Positions 1 through 7,914 of a stretch of 39,823 bases of DNA are shown one piece after another (position 1 is the stretch's first letter; each line of letters starts with the position of its first letter). Origin of the DNA: Bacteroidia bacterium (GTDB lineage Bacteria > Bacteroidota > Bacteroidia > J057). The stretch covers positions 1 to 39,823 of the forward strand of contig JAUIKF010000067.1 of the NCBI GenBank assembly GCA_030430575.1, written 5' to 3'. The notes beneath the pieces were generated by a model. The model saw nothing but the letters and a program-made list of their open reading frames with translations, had not been told where the DNA came from and ran no database searches. The translations under genes were made by a program, and so were the position numbers.

Positions 1-131
1 TTATCCCTCACTCTATTCATTTGAGTACCCTGATGGAGTATGGCATCCGCCAACCCTAAGTTAAACCTTTTACAAGGGCTACCTATGTCCTTATTTTTAT
101 GATTTTCTGGGTTTAACTTAATGACATTTAT
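1..131. other. upstream flank of the efflux operon, possible gene end
   Basis: This stretch holds no complete gene. Two plus-strand frames are open from the window edge, one to a TAA at 62-64 and one to a TAA at 57-59, so it may contain the last 18-20 codons of an upstream gene, but neither peptide is recognisable. The part nearest the pump gene is T-rich, as expected of a leader. A TATTTTTA at about 95-102 resembles a Bacteroidota -7 element with one mismatch, which is weak evidence. Confidence 0.25.
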
Positions 132-3100
132 ATGTTTGATAAGATCATCGCTTATTCTGTTAAGAATAAGTTTGTTATAGGGCTATTTGTATTGGCTCTT
201 ATAGTATGGGGTGTATTTTCACTCCGTCAGTTACCGATAGATGCCGTTCCTGACATCACAAATAATCAGGTTCAAATAATTACGATCTCTCCCACGCTTG
301 CTACGCAGGAGATTGAGCAGTTTATCACTACACCTATTGAGCTGGCTGTTCAGAGCCTTCAAAAAACAGAAGAAATAAGGTCTATTTCTCGTTTTGGCCT
401 GTCAGTAGTTACTGTAGTTTTTAAAGAAGACTATGATATATACCTGGCTCGTCAATTGGTGAATGAAAAGCTCAAAGAAGCTGAAGAAGATATTCCTGAT
501 GGATTAGGCACACCAGAGATAGCACCCTTATCTACTGGTTTAGGAGAGATTTATCAATATGTGGTCCGTCCAAAAGAAGGGTTTGAGGAGCAGTATTCAC
601 CAATGGAGCTACGGAGTATCCAGGATTGGATAGTTACCCGTCAACTCTTGGGTATAGAGGGAGTAGCAGAAGTTAATTCCATGGGCGGATACTTAAAGCA
701 GTATGAAGTTGCTGTAAATCCCGATCTGTTGAAATCTCTAGGCATAAGCATTACGGATATTTTTAATGCCCTGGAAAAAAGTAATGAAAACACAGGGGGT
801 GCATACATAGAGAAAAATTCCAGTGCCTACTATATCCGTTCTGAAGGTCTGGCCAAAACACAAGATGATATAGGAAATATTGTAGTCAACAATCAAGGAA
901 ATATTCCTGTATTGGTCAAGAATGTAGCTACAGTTCAATTTGGTAAAGCTCCTCGTTACGGAGCCCTGGTTAGAGACGGGGCAGAAGTAGTTGGAGGGAA
1001 GGTAATGATGTTCAAAGGCGCGAATTCTGCACAGGTAACAGATTTGATCAAAGAAAGGGTTATTCAAATACAAAAATCACTCCCTAATGGAGTAGTCATT
1101 GAGTCCTATTTAGTTAGAGACAAATTAGTGAGTACCGCCATTGGCACGGTCAAAACCAATCTCATCGAAGGCGGACTAATTGTTATTTTCATTTTGGTAC
1201 TCCTACTTGGAAATTGGAGAGCTGGCCTTATAGTCGCTTCAGTTATTCCTCTGGCAATGCTATTTGCCATTTCAATGATGAATATATTGGGTATATCAGC
1301 CAATTTGATGAGCCTTGGTGCTATTGATTTTGGACTAATTGTAGATGGGGCGGTAATCATCATCGAAGCGATCGTACACAGATTGCAGATCAATAAAGCT
1401 GGGAAGCTTCTTACTCAACCAGAGATGGATCGAGAAGTCATCACTTCCTCTCAAAAAATCAGAAGTTCTGCCGCATTTGGAGAGATCATTATTTTAATGG
1501 TTTACATACCCATTTTAGCATTAGTTGGTATAGAAGGGAAAATGTTTAAGCCTATGGCTCAAACTGTAATGCTCGCCATTGCAGGAGCATTGGTACTTTC
1601 CCTTACTTATGTGCCCATGATGGCTGCATTGGTCTTGAATAAAAAGATAGTTGATAAGAAAACGGTATCAGATAAGATTATCGCATTTTTTCAAAGAGGC
1701 TACACGCCCATTTTGAAAGCTGCACTTCGATTTAAAATCTTATTTGTAAGTGCGACATTGATTGTTTTCCTGGTTAGCTTATTCATTTTTAGCAGAATGG
1801 GGGGCGAGTTCATCCCTACCCTGGAAGAAGGAGACCTGGCTGTGCAGCATATTTTACCACCAGGAAGTTCCCTTTCTCAGAGTGTGGAGACAGCCAAAAT
1901 GATACAAGAAAAGCTACTCAAAGATTTCCCAGAAATAGAGGATGTGGTAGCCAACATCGGTTCGGCAGAAATACCAACTGACCCCATGCCTGTAGAAATA
2001 GCTGATTATGTCTTAGTGATGAAACCTAAATCAGAATGGGTTTCTGCCAGCAGTAGGCAAGACATGTTTGAGAAAATGGAAGAGTCCTTACATGGCATTC
2101 CAGGAGTAGGATTTGAATTTTCTCAACCCATCCAACTCCGGTTCAATGAGCTGATGACAGGTTCTAAAGCAGATATTGCCATTAAGCTATTTGGTGAAAA
2201 CTTAGACCTCTTATTTGAAAATGCTACGAAGGCAGAAGCTGTGATTAAACAAATAGATGGAGTTGGAACGGTCAATGTAGAGCAGACAATAGGAATGCCT
2301 CAAGTGATAATTAATTATGATTATCAAAAAATGGCTCAATATGGATTGCACATTCAAGAGGTCAATCAAGTCATTCGATCTGCCTTTGCTGGCGAAAAAG
2401 CAGGTGTGATATATGAAGGGGACAAACGATTTGATTTGGTTATTCGCTTCGCAGAAGAAAACAGAACAGGCATAGAGGATGTAGAAAACCTTTTTATAAC
2501 ACTCAATAATGGTAGCCAAGTGCCACTGAATAATGTGGCTAGTATAAATTTGATAAATGCTCCTATGCAGGTATCCAGAGAAAATACCAATAGAAGAATT
2601 GTTATTGGAGTAAATGTTGGAGATACTGATGTGGAATCTTTAGTTGGCAGGATCCAAACAGAATTGGATGCCAAAGTAGATTTACCTGTGGGATATTACT
2701 TTACCTATGGAGGACAATTCGAAAATCTAAAAGCAGCCAATGCCCGACTATCCATAGCAGTGCCTATGGCATTAGCTCTCATATTTATTCTATTGTTTTT
2801 CACATTTGGTTCTGTCTCTCAAGCTGCTCTGATTTTTACCGCTATTCCATTATCCGCTATTGGTGGAATATGGGCTTTGCAGCTTAGAGGATTGCCATTT
2901 AGTATCTCGGCAGGAATTGGCTTCATTGCGCTGTTTGGGGTAGCCGTTCTCAATGGCATTGTTCTCATAGGCTATCTAAATCAACTCAAAAAAGAAGGTG
3001 TGAAAGATATAAAGGAACGAATCATAACCGGGACAACTGTACGACTAAGACCCGTTATAATGACCGCAGCTGTTGCTTCTTTAGGCTTCTTACCAATGGC

Positions 3101-4451
3101 TATATCAACTTCAGGCGGTGCAGAAGTACAAAGACCATTAGCAACTGTGGTGATAGGTGGGTTGATTACCGCTACGTTCTTAACCCTAATTATTCTACCC
3201 ATTTTATATTATTGGCTGGAAAAATGGGGAAGCAGAAACTTGAAAGGCCCTAACATATCAAAAGAAAGTGCATTAATTGCAATCATTATGTTAGGCTTAT
3301 CATTCTCTGCATATGCACAGCAAAACTCAATTGAATTAGACAGTGCGATAGCAATCGCTATGCGTAATCATCCAAACGTAAAAGCAGCCAATTTAGATGT
3401 AGGGAAAAACCAGTCTCTTCAAGGCTTGAAGTATAACTTAGGCACGACAGATATTTCATATCAAGGTGAAGGATTATTTGACAGAGAGTTTGGGCAGCAA
3501 TTAAATCAAATTGGTTTTGTCCAAAATTTTCCCAGCCCAAGTATTACCAAATCCCAAAACAAACTTCAAGATGCTTACACGGGTCAGAGTAATACGAATA
3601 AGCAAATTACCGAGAATGAGCTCAAATGGAAGGTCAGACAAATCTATTATGAAATCCAGTACAAAAAGGAACTAGAAAAGCTCTACGATAATCTCGTTTC
3701 TGTCTACAAAGAGTACCACAGAAAGGCTAGTGTAAGAGTACAGACAGGAGCTGCGAAGCGTATTGAAGCGCTGACATTACAATCGAAATGGAAGGAGTAC
3801 GAATTGTTATTAAGACAAGTAGAAATAGAACTTTCTAATCTAAATAAACGATTTCAACTCTTACTGAATACCAGCGAACCTATTACTCCTACAGATAGCC
3901 TGTATACAGCTACTTATTCCACAGACATAGATACATCCTCAAATCCATTTCTATTGCTAAGTAAACAAAAGGTTGCGATAGAAACAGCGAAGATCGATGT
4001 GATGAAATCTCAATTAAAACCCAGCTTTAACTTGGGCTATGCCGCTCAGTATTTTAATGAAGGTGGTTGGCTTAGCTCTCCCCAGGCTGGTATTTCTATT
4101 CCTTTAAGTAAAGGACAGGCTAAAAAACGTATTGAAGCTCAGAAGGTAGAGGTTGATATTGGGGAATATCAATATCAAAGCCAACTTCTCTCGTTCAAGC
4201 AAGACCAGTTAGAGATAGAAAGCACGCTAGCCTTGTACCAAGCAGGAATTCAATTTTACAAAACCCAAGTAGAAACGATTAACCCAGAGATTTTACGAAT
4301 AGGTGAATTAAACTATCAGGCGGGAGAAATCACCTATCTGGAATTATTGAACACTTTACAGCTAATGGCAACCAATAACAAGAATTATTGGGAACAAATT
4401 AAAGCCTTCAATAAGGCTGTGGCAGACTTACAATTTCTTGTAAATCAATAA
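132..4451 (+). CDS. czcA: CzcA/CusA-family heavy-metal RND efflux pump fused to a TolC-like outer-membrane domain
   Basis: This 1439-aa protein joins two parts of a tripartite metal-efflux machine. Residues 1 to about 1038 form an inner-membrane RND pump of the heavy-metal class. TM4 carries D399, D405 and E412 (in DFGLIVDGAVIIIE), with the spacing of the proton-relay residues known from CzcA. Residues from about 1064 to 1439 are a TolC-like, coiled-coil-rich channel domain. Between them (about 1046-1063) lies a hydrophobic stretch ending in AYAQQ that looks like an internal signal peptide. RND pumps of this class export Cu/Ag or Zn/Co/Cd/Ni by proton antiport; the metal cannot be read from the sequence. 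RND-TolC fusions of about 1440 aa are known in Bacteroidota. The ATG at 132 gives the usual RND start, MFDKIIAYS. The adaptor gene follows 11 bp downstream, so they are one operon. Confidence 0.93.
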   Translation: MFDKIIAYSVKNKFVIGLFVLALIVWGVFSLRQLPIDAVPDITNNQVQIITISPTLATQEIEQFITTPIELAVQSLQKTEEIRSISRFGLSVVTVVFKEDYDIYLARQLVNEKLKEAEEDIPDGLGTPEIAPLSTGLGEIYQYVVRPKEGFEEQYSPMELRSIQDWIVTRQLLGIEGVAEVNSMGGYLKQYEVAVNPDLLKSLGISITDIFNALEKSNENTGGAYIEKNSSAYYIRSEGLAKTQDDIGNIVVNNQGNIPVLVKNVATVQFGKAPRYGALVRDGAEVVGGKVMMFKGANSAQVTDLIKERVIQIQKSLPNGVVIESYLVRDKLVSTAIGTVKTNLIEGGLIVIFILVLLLGNWRAGLIVASVIPLAMLFAISMMNILGISANLMSLGAIDFGLIVDGAVIIIEAIVHRLQINKAGKLLTQPEMDREVITSSQKIRSSAAFGEIIILMVYIPILALVGIEGKMFKPMAQTVMLAIAGALVLSLTYVPMMAALVLNKKIVDKKTVSDKIIAFFQRGYTPILKAALRFKILFVSATLIVFLVSLFIFSRMGGEFIPTLEEGDLAVQHILPPGSSLSQSVETAKMIQEKLLKDFPEIEDVVANIGSAEIPTDPMPVEIADYVLVMKPKSEWVSASSRQDMFEKMEESLHGIPGVGFEFSQPIQLRFNELMTGSKADIAIKLFGENLDLLFENATKAEAVIKQIDGVGTVNVEQTIGMPQVIINYDYQKMAQYGLHIQEVNQVIRSAFAGEKAGVIYEGDKRFDLVIRFAEENRTGIEDVENLFITLNNGSQVPLNNVASINLINAPMQVSRENTNRRIVIGVNVGDTDVESLVGRIQTELDAKVDLPVGYYFTYGGQFENLKAANARLSIAVPMALALIFILLFFTFGSVSQAALIFTAIPLSAIGGIWALQLRGLPFSISAGIGFIALFGVAVLNGIVLIGYLNQLKKEGVKDIKERIITGTTVRLRPVIMTAAVASLGFLPMAISTSGGAEVQRPLATVVIGGLITATFLTLIILPILYYWLEKWGSRNLKGPNISKESALIAIIMLGLSFSAYAQQNSIELDSAIAIAMRNHPNVKAANLDVGKNQSLQGLKYNLGTTDISYQGEGLFDREFGQQLNQIGFVQNFPSPSITKSQNKLQDAYTGQSNTNKQITENELKWKVRQIYYEIQYKKELEKLYDNLVSVYKEYHRKASVRVQTGAAKRIEALTLQSKWKEYELLLRQVEIELSNLNKRFQLLLNTSEPITPTDSLYTATYSTDIDTSSNPFLLLSKQKVAIETAKIDVMKSQLKPSFNLGYAAQYFNEGGWLSSPQAGISIPLSKGQAKKRIEAQKVEVDIGEYQYQSQLLSFKQDQLEIESTLALYQAGIQFYKTQVETINPEILRIGELNYQAGEITYLELLNTLQLMATNNKNYWEQIKAFNKAVADLQFLVNQ

Positions 4452-4462
4452 AAGACAACAAA

Positions 4463-5683
4463 ATGAAAAGCATACAATATACCTTAGTGATTTTGACAAT
4501 CGCATTATTCGCCTTGACCTATTCTTGTGGACATAAGCATAGTGAGGGTGATGGCCATGACCATGGATCAGAAAGTGATACTCATTCAGACGATGATGGC
4601 CATGACCACGGCCATGAAGAAGGGTTACATCTAACAAAGGAACAAGCCGTGACCATCGGGTTAGATTTTGGAGAGTTATCTTCAATAAAAGTGAACGATT
4701 TTATCAAAGCAACAGGCACATTAGGCTTGCCGCCCAATGGATATTTCTCCGTATCCCCTAAATCCGACGGGATAATAAAAAGAGCTAAAAAATATGTAGA
4801 AGGCAACTACATAAAAAAAGGAGAAGTAATTGCCTATTTAGAGAATCCAGCGTTTATTACTAAGCAGCAAGAGTACCTGGAAACGGTGGCTCAACTAAAA
4901 TTAAAAAGATTAGATGTTGAACGGCAACAGTCATTAGTAAATGAAAATGCAGGTGTTACAAAAAGCCTTCAAAATGCAGAAGCTGAAGTAGCTGTTTTAA
5001 TTGTTAAATCCACAGGACTATCAAAGCAACTTGCCTATTGGGGTATCTCTACTGCTAATCTTACGCCCAATTCTATCCGCCAACAAATTTCCATTGTAGC
5101 CCCTATGAGCGGTTATATATCCAGCATAAATTTCCATAATGGGGTTTACGCCCAATCTACCACAGCACTCATGGATATAATTTCTGCTAAAGATTTACAT
5201 CTGGAATTAGATGTATTTGAGAAAGATATTGTTCAGGTAAAAGAAGGACAGCAAATTTCTTTTACCGTACCTGCGCTTGGTCAGGATATATATCAGGCTG
5301 AAGTAAGCGTAATCGGCAGGGAATTTAACTCTCAAGTCAAAACCGTTCGAATTTATGGTCGCCTGGAAGGCGATAGACCTATGTTCCTGAAAGACCTTTT
5401 TGTCAATGCCAAAATATGGCTTAACGACAACGTCACGGAGGCGCTGCCAGAAAAAGCAATCATCAATGATGGGGCTAGTTCATTTATTTATGTAGCCAAA
5501 AATGAGGAAGGTTCGGACGAAATAGAATTTGAAAAGATAAATGTCATTGCAGGCGCAACAGTTAACGGATTCACATCAGTAAAACTGATTGACACGATCC
5601 CTCACGGAATGCGAATAGTTACGAAGGGGGCATATTATGTATATGCACAATCTAAAGCAGGGGAATTAGCGCACGAACATTAA
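4463..5683 (+). CDS. czcB: CzcB/CusB-type periplasmic adaptor lipoprotein with His-rich N-terminus
   Basis: This is the 406-aa membrane-fusion (adaptor) subunit that bridges the RND pump and the outer-membrane channel. The N-terminus has a lipoprotein signal with the lipobox LTYSC (lipidated Cys about residue 22). It is followed by about 30 residues packed with His, Asp and Glu (HDHG repeats), a probable metal-binding segment. The rest follows the HlyD/CusB pattern: a split lipoyl-like domain (from about 95 and again near 205), a helical hairpin rich in Gln, Leu and Glu between them, then beta-barrel and membrane-proximal domains ending near the C-terminus. It lies 11 bp after the pump gene and should be cotranscribed. 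Metal export is the family role; the His-rich tail suggests divalent metals or copper but does not settle which. Confidence 0.9.
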   Translation: MKSIQYTLVILTIALFALTYSCGHKHSEGDGHDHGSESDTHSDDDGHDHGHEEGLHLTKEQAVTIGLDFGELSSIKVNDFIKATGTLGLPPNGYFSVSPKSDGIIKRAKKYVEGNYIKKGEVIAYLENPAFITKQQEYLETVAQLKLKRLDVERQQSLVNENAGVTKSLQNAEAEVAVLIVKSTGLSKQLAYWGISTANLTPNSIRQQISIVAPMSGYISSINFHNGVYAQSTTALMDIISAKDLHLELDVFEKDIVQVKEGQQISFTVPALGQDIYQAEVSVIGREFNSQVKTVRIYGRLEGDRPMFLKDLFVNAKIWLNDNVTEALPEKAIINDGASSFIYVAKNEEGSDEIEFEKINVIAGATVNGFTSVKLIDTIPHGMRIVTKGAYYVYAQSKAGELAHEH

Positions 5684-5964
5684 TGATTTCACGATGTATT
5701 GGTCTTTCCCCAAAATTTCGGACAGTGAGTTAAGGTTAACCCTTTAACATTCAACAAAGGGGACGATGCTCATGGCTATAATGGGAAAGTATTTGGCTTT
5801 ATTTCCATCCTGGAATTTGTTGTTGTTTCAATAAACTAAAATCTTCATTTTGAGCTTTTGAGGAGTATTTAAAGAACAAGAGATAATGGAATTTAGCATG
5901 CAAAAAAGGGCCTATACAACCTGTCCATGCCCATTCCTAATCCAAAGGGTATGTTTCTGCTCAA

Positions 5965-6126
5965 ATGCCCCCGCTAGTCCAAGTTACTCGACCTATTTGG
6001 CAGTATTTGAAAACAAGAGTGGAAAAATTTCAATTGAATCCCAATTTTAATCGGGGTGGAGTTTTTGTTGCAACAGGTGAAAAATCAGACCAGATAGCAA
6101 CATTATCCAAACAAAATGGGCTTTGA
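5965..6126 (+). pseudogene. short open frame, possible gene remnant
   Basis: An ATG-started frame of 53 codons runs to a TGA at 6124. The peptide starts MPPLVQVTRPIWQYL and ends IATLSKQNGL. The frame is open for a few codons upstream of the ATG. It has a protein-like composition but resembles no family I recognise and has no obvious ribosome binding site. It could be a tiny gene, a degraded gene end, or chance. Confidence 0.2.
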
Positions 6127-6227
6127 AAAGCCTTAAAAGCATATTGGCAGATTTTACACATTTGGTTACCATACCTTAAAATATCGTTCTCTAAGGGTCC
6201 AGGGATTTCCCTGGCAAGAGGTGAATC

Positions 6228-6251
6228 GTGACAGTCAGTGTTGACTGTCAC
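6228..6251 (-). terminator. perfect 10-bp hairpin downstream of the XRE gene
   Basis: GTGACAGTCA and TGACTGTCAC form a perfect 10-bp stem around a 4-nt loop, 32 bp after the stop of the minus-strand regulator. There is no T-run after it in the minus direction, so it may stabilise or pause RNA rather than terminate by itself. A second perfect stem, CCAGGGA/TCCCTGG, lies just beyond at 6199-6214. Confidence 0.45.
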
Positions 6252-6283
6252 AGTGGATTCGCAATCTTGCTAACCGACTACCC

Positions 6284-6529
6284 TCAACCCTTCACTTCTA
6301 AAAGTTCTATAAGTGTTATTTCAAGTCCTTCACAAACTTCCAGTAAGTAAATATAGCTGGGGTTTATCCTGCCTCGTTCTAAACGATTCAAAGACGGTTG
6401 ATCTTTGCCGATAGTATGTGCCAGTTCTGTTTGAGACATGCCCTTGTTCATTCTGGCTTTTCTAACCTGTTCTCCAAGTATTGTTAGCTCTTCCTGCTTT
6501 TTCATAACCAAAGCAGGGTATTCAGGCAT
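6284..6529 (-). CDS. small XRE-family helix-turn-helix regulator
   Basis: This 81-aa protein is essentially one Cro/C1-type DNA-binding domain. Residues about 17-72 hold the five-helix fold, with SQTELAHTIGKDQPSLNRLERG as the helix-turn-helix. Such proteins act as repressors in phages, restriction systems and mobile elements, often on their own promoter. An inverted repeat TTATAAC-N6-GTTATAA lies 8-27 bp upstream of the chosen ATG and is a good operator candidate. A second in-frame ATG at codon 9 (MKKQEEL) is an alternative start. A second small XRE gene lies just upstream on the same strand. What either controls is not shown by the sequence. Confidence 0.85.
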   Translation of the reverse strand: MPEYPALVMKKQEELTILGEQVRKARMNKGMSQTELAHTIGKDQPSLNRLERGRINPSYIYLLEVCEGLEITLIELLEVKG

Positions 6530-6536
6530 GAAAGAC

Positions 6537-6556
6537 TTATAACCGATCCGTTATAA
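6537..6556 (-). promoter_or_regulatory. inverted repeat, likely operator of the 81-aa XRE gene
   Basis: TTATAAC, six bases, then GTTATAA form a perfect 7-bp inverted repeat 8 bp before the start codon of the regulator. Size, symmetry and position fit a dimeric Cro/C1-type operator overlapping the promoter. Binding is inferred. Confidence 0.5.
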
Positions 6557-6720
6557 ATTAAATTATTATGCCTATATTGGGGATGTTAATAAAACTTAAA
6601 ACTCAATAGCTTATGAACACAGATGAAAAAAGGTACTCCTGTCATACTCGAAAAAGAGAGGCAAATAGAAATATGGCTACTTGATGGGAGCCTGAAACAG
6701 AAGAGAGTCAAATATGGATA

Positions 6721-6984
6721 CTATTCTTGCTTTTGGGAATCAAACCCTCCACCAAAGAACTCAACTGGAGAAATTTCAAGTGCCTCCAGCACACGAAAGA
6801 AAGTACTCAGTCGCATATCGGCACCCTTTTCATACTTTCCATACTGGGAGCGGCCAATATCGTGGAGATAGGCAAACTGCTCATAATTGCTGTATCCTTT
6901 TGCCTTGCGCAGGGTTTTGAAGCGCTCTCCGCATTGCATAAGAAAGGCATCTATTTTGTCGGATTGATTTTCTTCTTTCGCCAT
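6721..6984 (-). CDS. second small XRE-family helix-turn-helix regulator
   Basis: This 87-aa protein carries a Cro/C1-type fold at residues about 16-75 (FKTLRKAKGYSNYEQFAYLHDIGRSQ is the recognition region, then a KYEKG turn). I chose the ATG at 6984 (MAKEENQSDK); an upstream GTG at 6990 in the same frame would put the start inside a perfect inverted repeat and is less likely. The family is known as 'helix-turn-helix domain-containing protein' in Bacteroidota islands. It lies upstream of, and on the same strand as, the 81-aa regulator, with about 190 bp between them, so the two probably have separate promoters. Plus-strand frames here are shadows. Confidence 0.8.
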   Translation of the reverse strand: MAKEENQSDKIDAFLMQCGERFKTLRKAKGYSNYEQFAYLHDIGRSQYGKYEKGADMRLSTFFRVLEALEISPVEFFGGGFDSQKQE

Positions 6985-6985
6985 A

Positions 6986-7006
6986 ATCACAAAATTCGTT
7001 TGTGAT
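6986..7006 (-). promoter_or_regulatory. perfect 8-bp inverted repeat at the start of the second XRE gene
   Basis: ATCACAAA-ATTCG-TTTGTGAT is a perfect 8-bp inverted repeat that begins 1 bp upstream of the ATG of the 87-aa regulator. A repressor bound here would block transcription or translation start of its own gene, so autoregulation is the natural reading. The binding protein is inferred. Confidence 0.6.
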
Positions 7007-7164
7007 CACGGTTTTAGTTACGCTTTATATAATCATGATATTAAACCCATTTGATGTCATGGTTTTTGAAAAATACTTGTATCTTTATACTGCTATCAAC
7101 AATCGACTTATAAGGCTTGTCATGCCACAATAGGCTCTATTAGAGGTTTGGCTCTTAGTCTTTT

Positions 7165-7584
7165 ATGAACAGTTCTTTACTTACCATCATCACTACCCTT
7201 GCCGAAATCGGTGCCCTTGGCGGACTTTTATGGCAACTTATACTTAGTCGCCGTGAGACAAAAGCCCGCTTTATGATCGAGGTATACAACGATCATGAGG
7301 ATAAACTCAATCGAACACTTGAAGATCGTACTCGACTTGGAGCGTACGCCAAAAAACGAGGCATAACCAGAAGGCAAGCAAGAGACAAAATCTTAGCTAC
7401 CATAGATATTAATGATGCTTTCAAAAATTATATGATCTATAAAGGCAAGCTTGTTGGCGGTGAATTAGGAGAGAAGTTCGCACTAGACATCAAGGGAGTA
7501 ATTTCCCGCCCTAAAGTCAGTGAAATTTGGAAACAGATCAAGGAATTTTATCCCAAAGGCTTTCAAATTTTTGTCGATTCTTAA
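7165..7584 (+). CDS. small membrane-anchored protein of unknown function
   Basis: This 139-aa protein begins with one hydrophobic membrane segment (residues about 4-27, rich in Leu, Ile and Gly). A mainly helical, charged soluble part follows, with a run of Arg and Lys just after the membrane (RRETKAR), which predicts an inward-facing C-terminus. I do not recognise the family. The next gene starts 18 bp downstream on the same strand, so they are probably cotranscribed. Upstream, the intergenic region is shared with the divergent XRE gene, so that repressor could also control this unit; this is inference from position. Confidence 0.65.
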   Translation: MNSSLLTIITTLAEIGALGGLLWQLILSRRETKARFMIEVYNDHEDKLNRTLEDRTRLGAYAKKRGITRRQARDKILATIDINDAFKNYMIYKGKLVGGELGEKFALDIKGVISRPKVSEIWKQIKEFYPKGFQIFVDS

Positions 7585-7602
7585 TCTAAAAAATCAATAA
7601 TC

Positions 7603-7818
7603 ATGGAGTTAAAAAAGGTTTTCGGAACACCAGGGTGTGATGAATCATCATGCCCCACCATCTACCAGAACGAGTCTGGTAGTTTTTTCATTCAGGGCTA
7701 TGTCGTAGCCCAAGACAATCGCGAAGGAGCCAACATTCCCGAAGGCGAAGACCTCGTAAAAGTCCCCAAGGAATTCCTTGAGGCCTTTATCAAGCAGCAG
7801 ACAGAAGTAGGCAGCTAG
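7603..7818 (+). CDS. 71-aa conserved small protein with a CDESSCPT motif
   Basis: This short protein has a Cys pair (GCDESSCPTIY), a central GSFFIQGYVV segment predicted as beta-strand, and an acidic end with VPKEFLEAFIKQ. The pattern 'C..x..CPT.y....g.f.vQGy.v' followed by a 'vevPa.ll' helix resembles small unannotated proteins that I recall mostly from Actinobacteria, where they occur beside XRE regulators; that memory is not a database result. Here too XRE genes are close by. It could be a partner or substrate of the regulators. A strong terminator follows. Confidence 0.65.
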   Translation: MELKKVFGTPGCDESSCPTIYQNESGSFFIQGYVVAQDNREGANIPEGEDLVKVPKEFLEAFIKQQTEVGS

Positions 7819-7845
7819 TCTCTGTCACTATTTCCTTTCCCAAAA

Positions 7846-7881
7846 AACAAAACCACGCTGGGTAGCCAGGGTGGTTTTGTT
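7846..7881 (+). terminator. rho-independent-type terminator
   Basis: AACAAAACCAC pairs perfectly with GTGGTTTTGTT; an inner CTGG/CCAG stem is separated by one G-G mismatch. The stem ends in a T-rich arm. It closes the 7165-7818 unit and separates it from dinD. Confidence 0.75.
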
Positions 7882-7914
7882 CAAAATATCCTTTTCACTT
7901 CAAGAAAAACTACA

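Larger units (their letters stand above)
5684..6283. other. 600-bp gene-poor stretch with hairpins and possible gene or IS debris
   Basis: No convincing gene is present. At 5700-5724 there is a sequence ending TTTCGGACA which, read on the minus strand, begins TGTCCGAAATTTTGGGG and resembles the end of an insertion sequence; no matching second end was found. An imperfect palindrome around GGTTAACC lies near 5731-5747. Two clean hairpins sit at 6199-6214 and 6228-6251. A 53-codon open frame at 5965-6126 is listed separately. The stretch separates the metal operon from the accessory block and could be a former insertion junction. Confidence 0.4.

Noticed and set aside
6030-6251. Minus-strand frame of 73 codons
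   Set aside because: No recognisable composition or start signal, and it runs through a perfect hairpin near 6228; it looks like chance.
6623-7005. Three overlapping plus-strand frames opposite the 87-aa XRE gene
   Set aside because: They lack any domain, while the minus-strand frame encodes a clear helix-turn-helix protein with an inverted repeat at its start.
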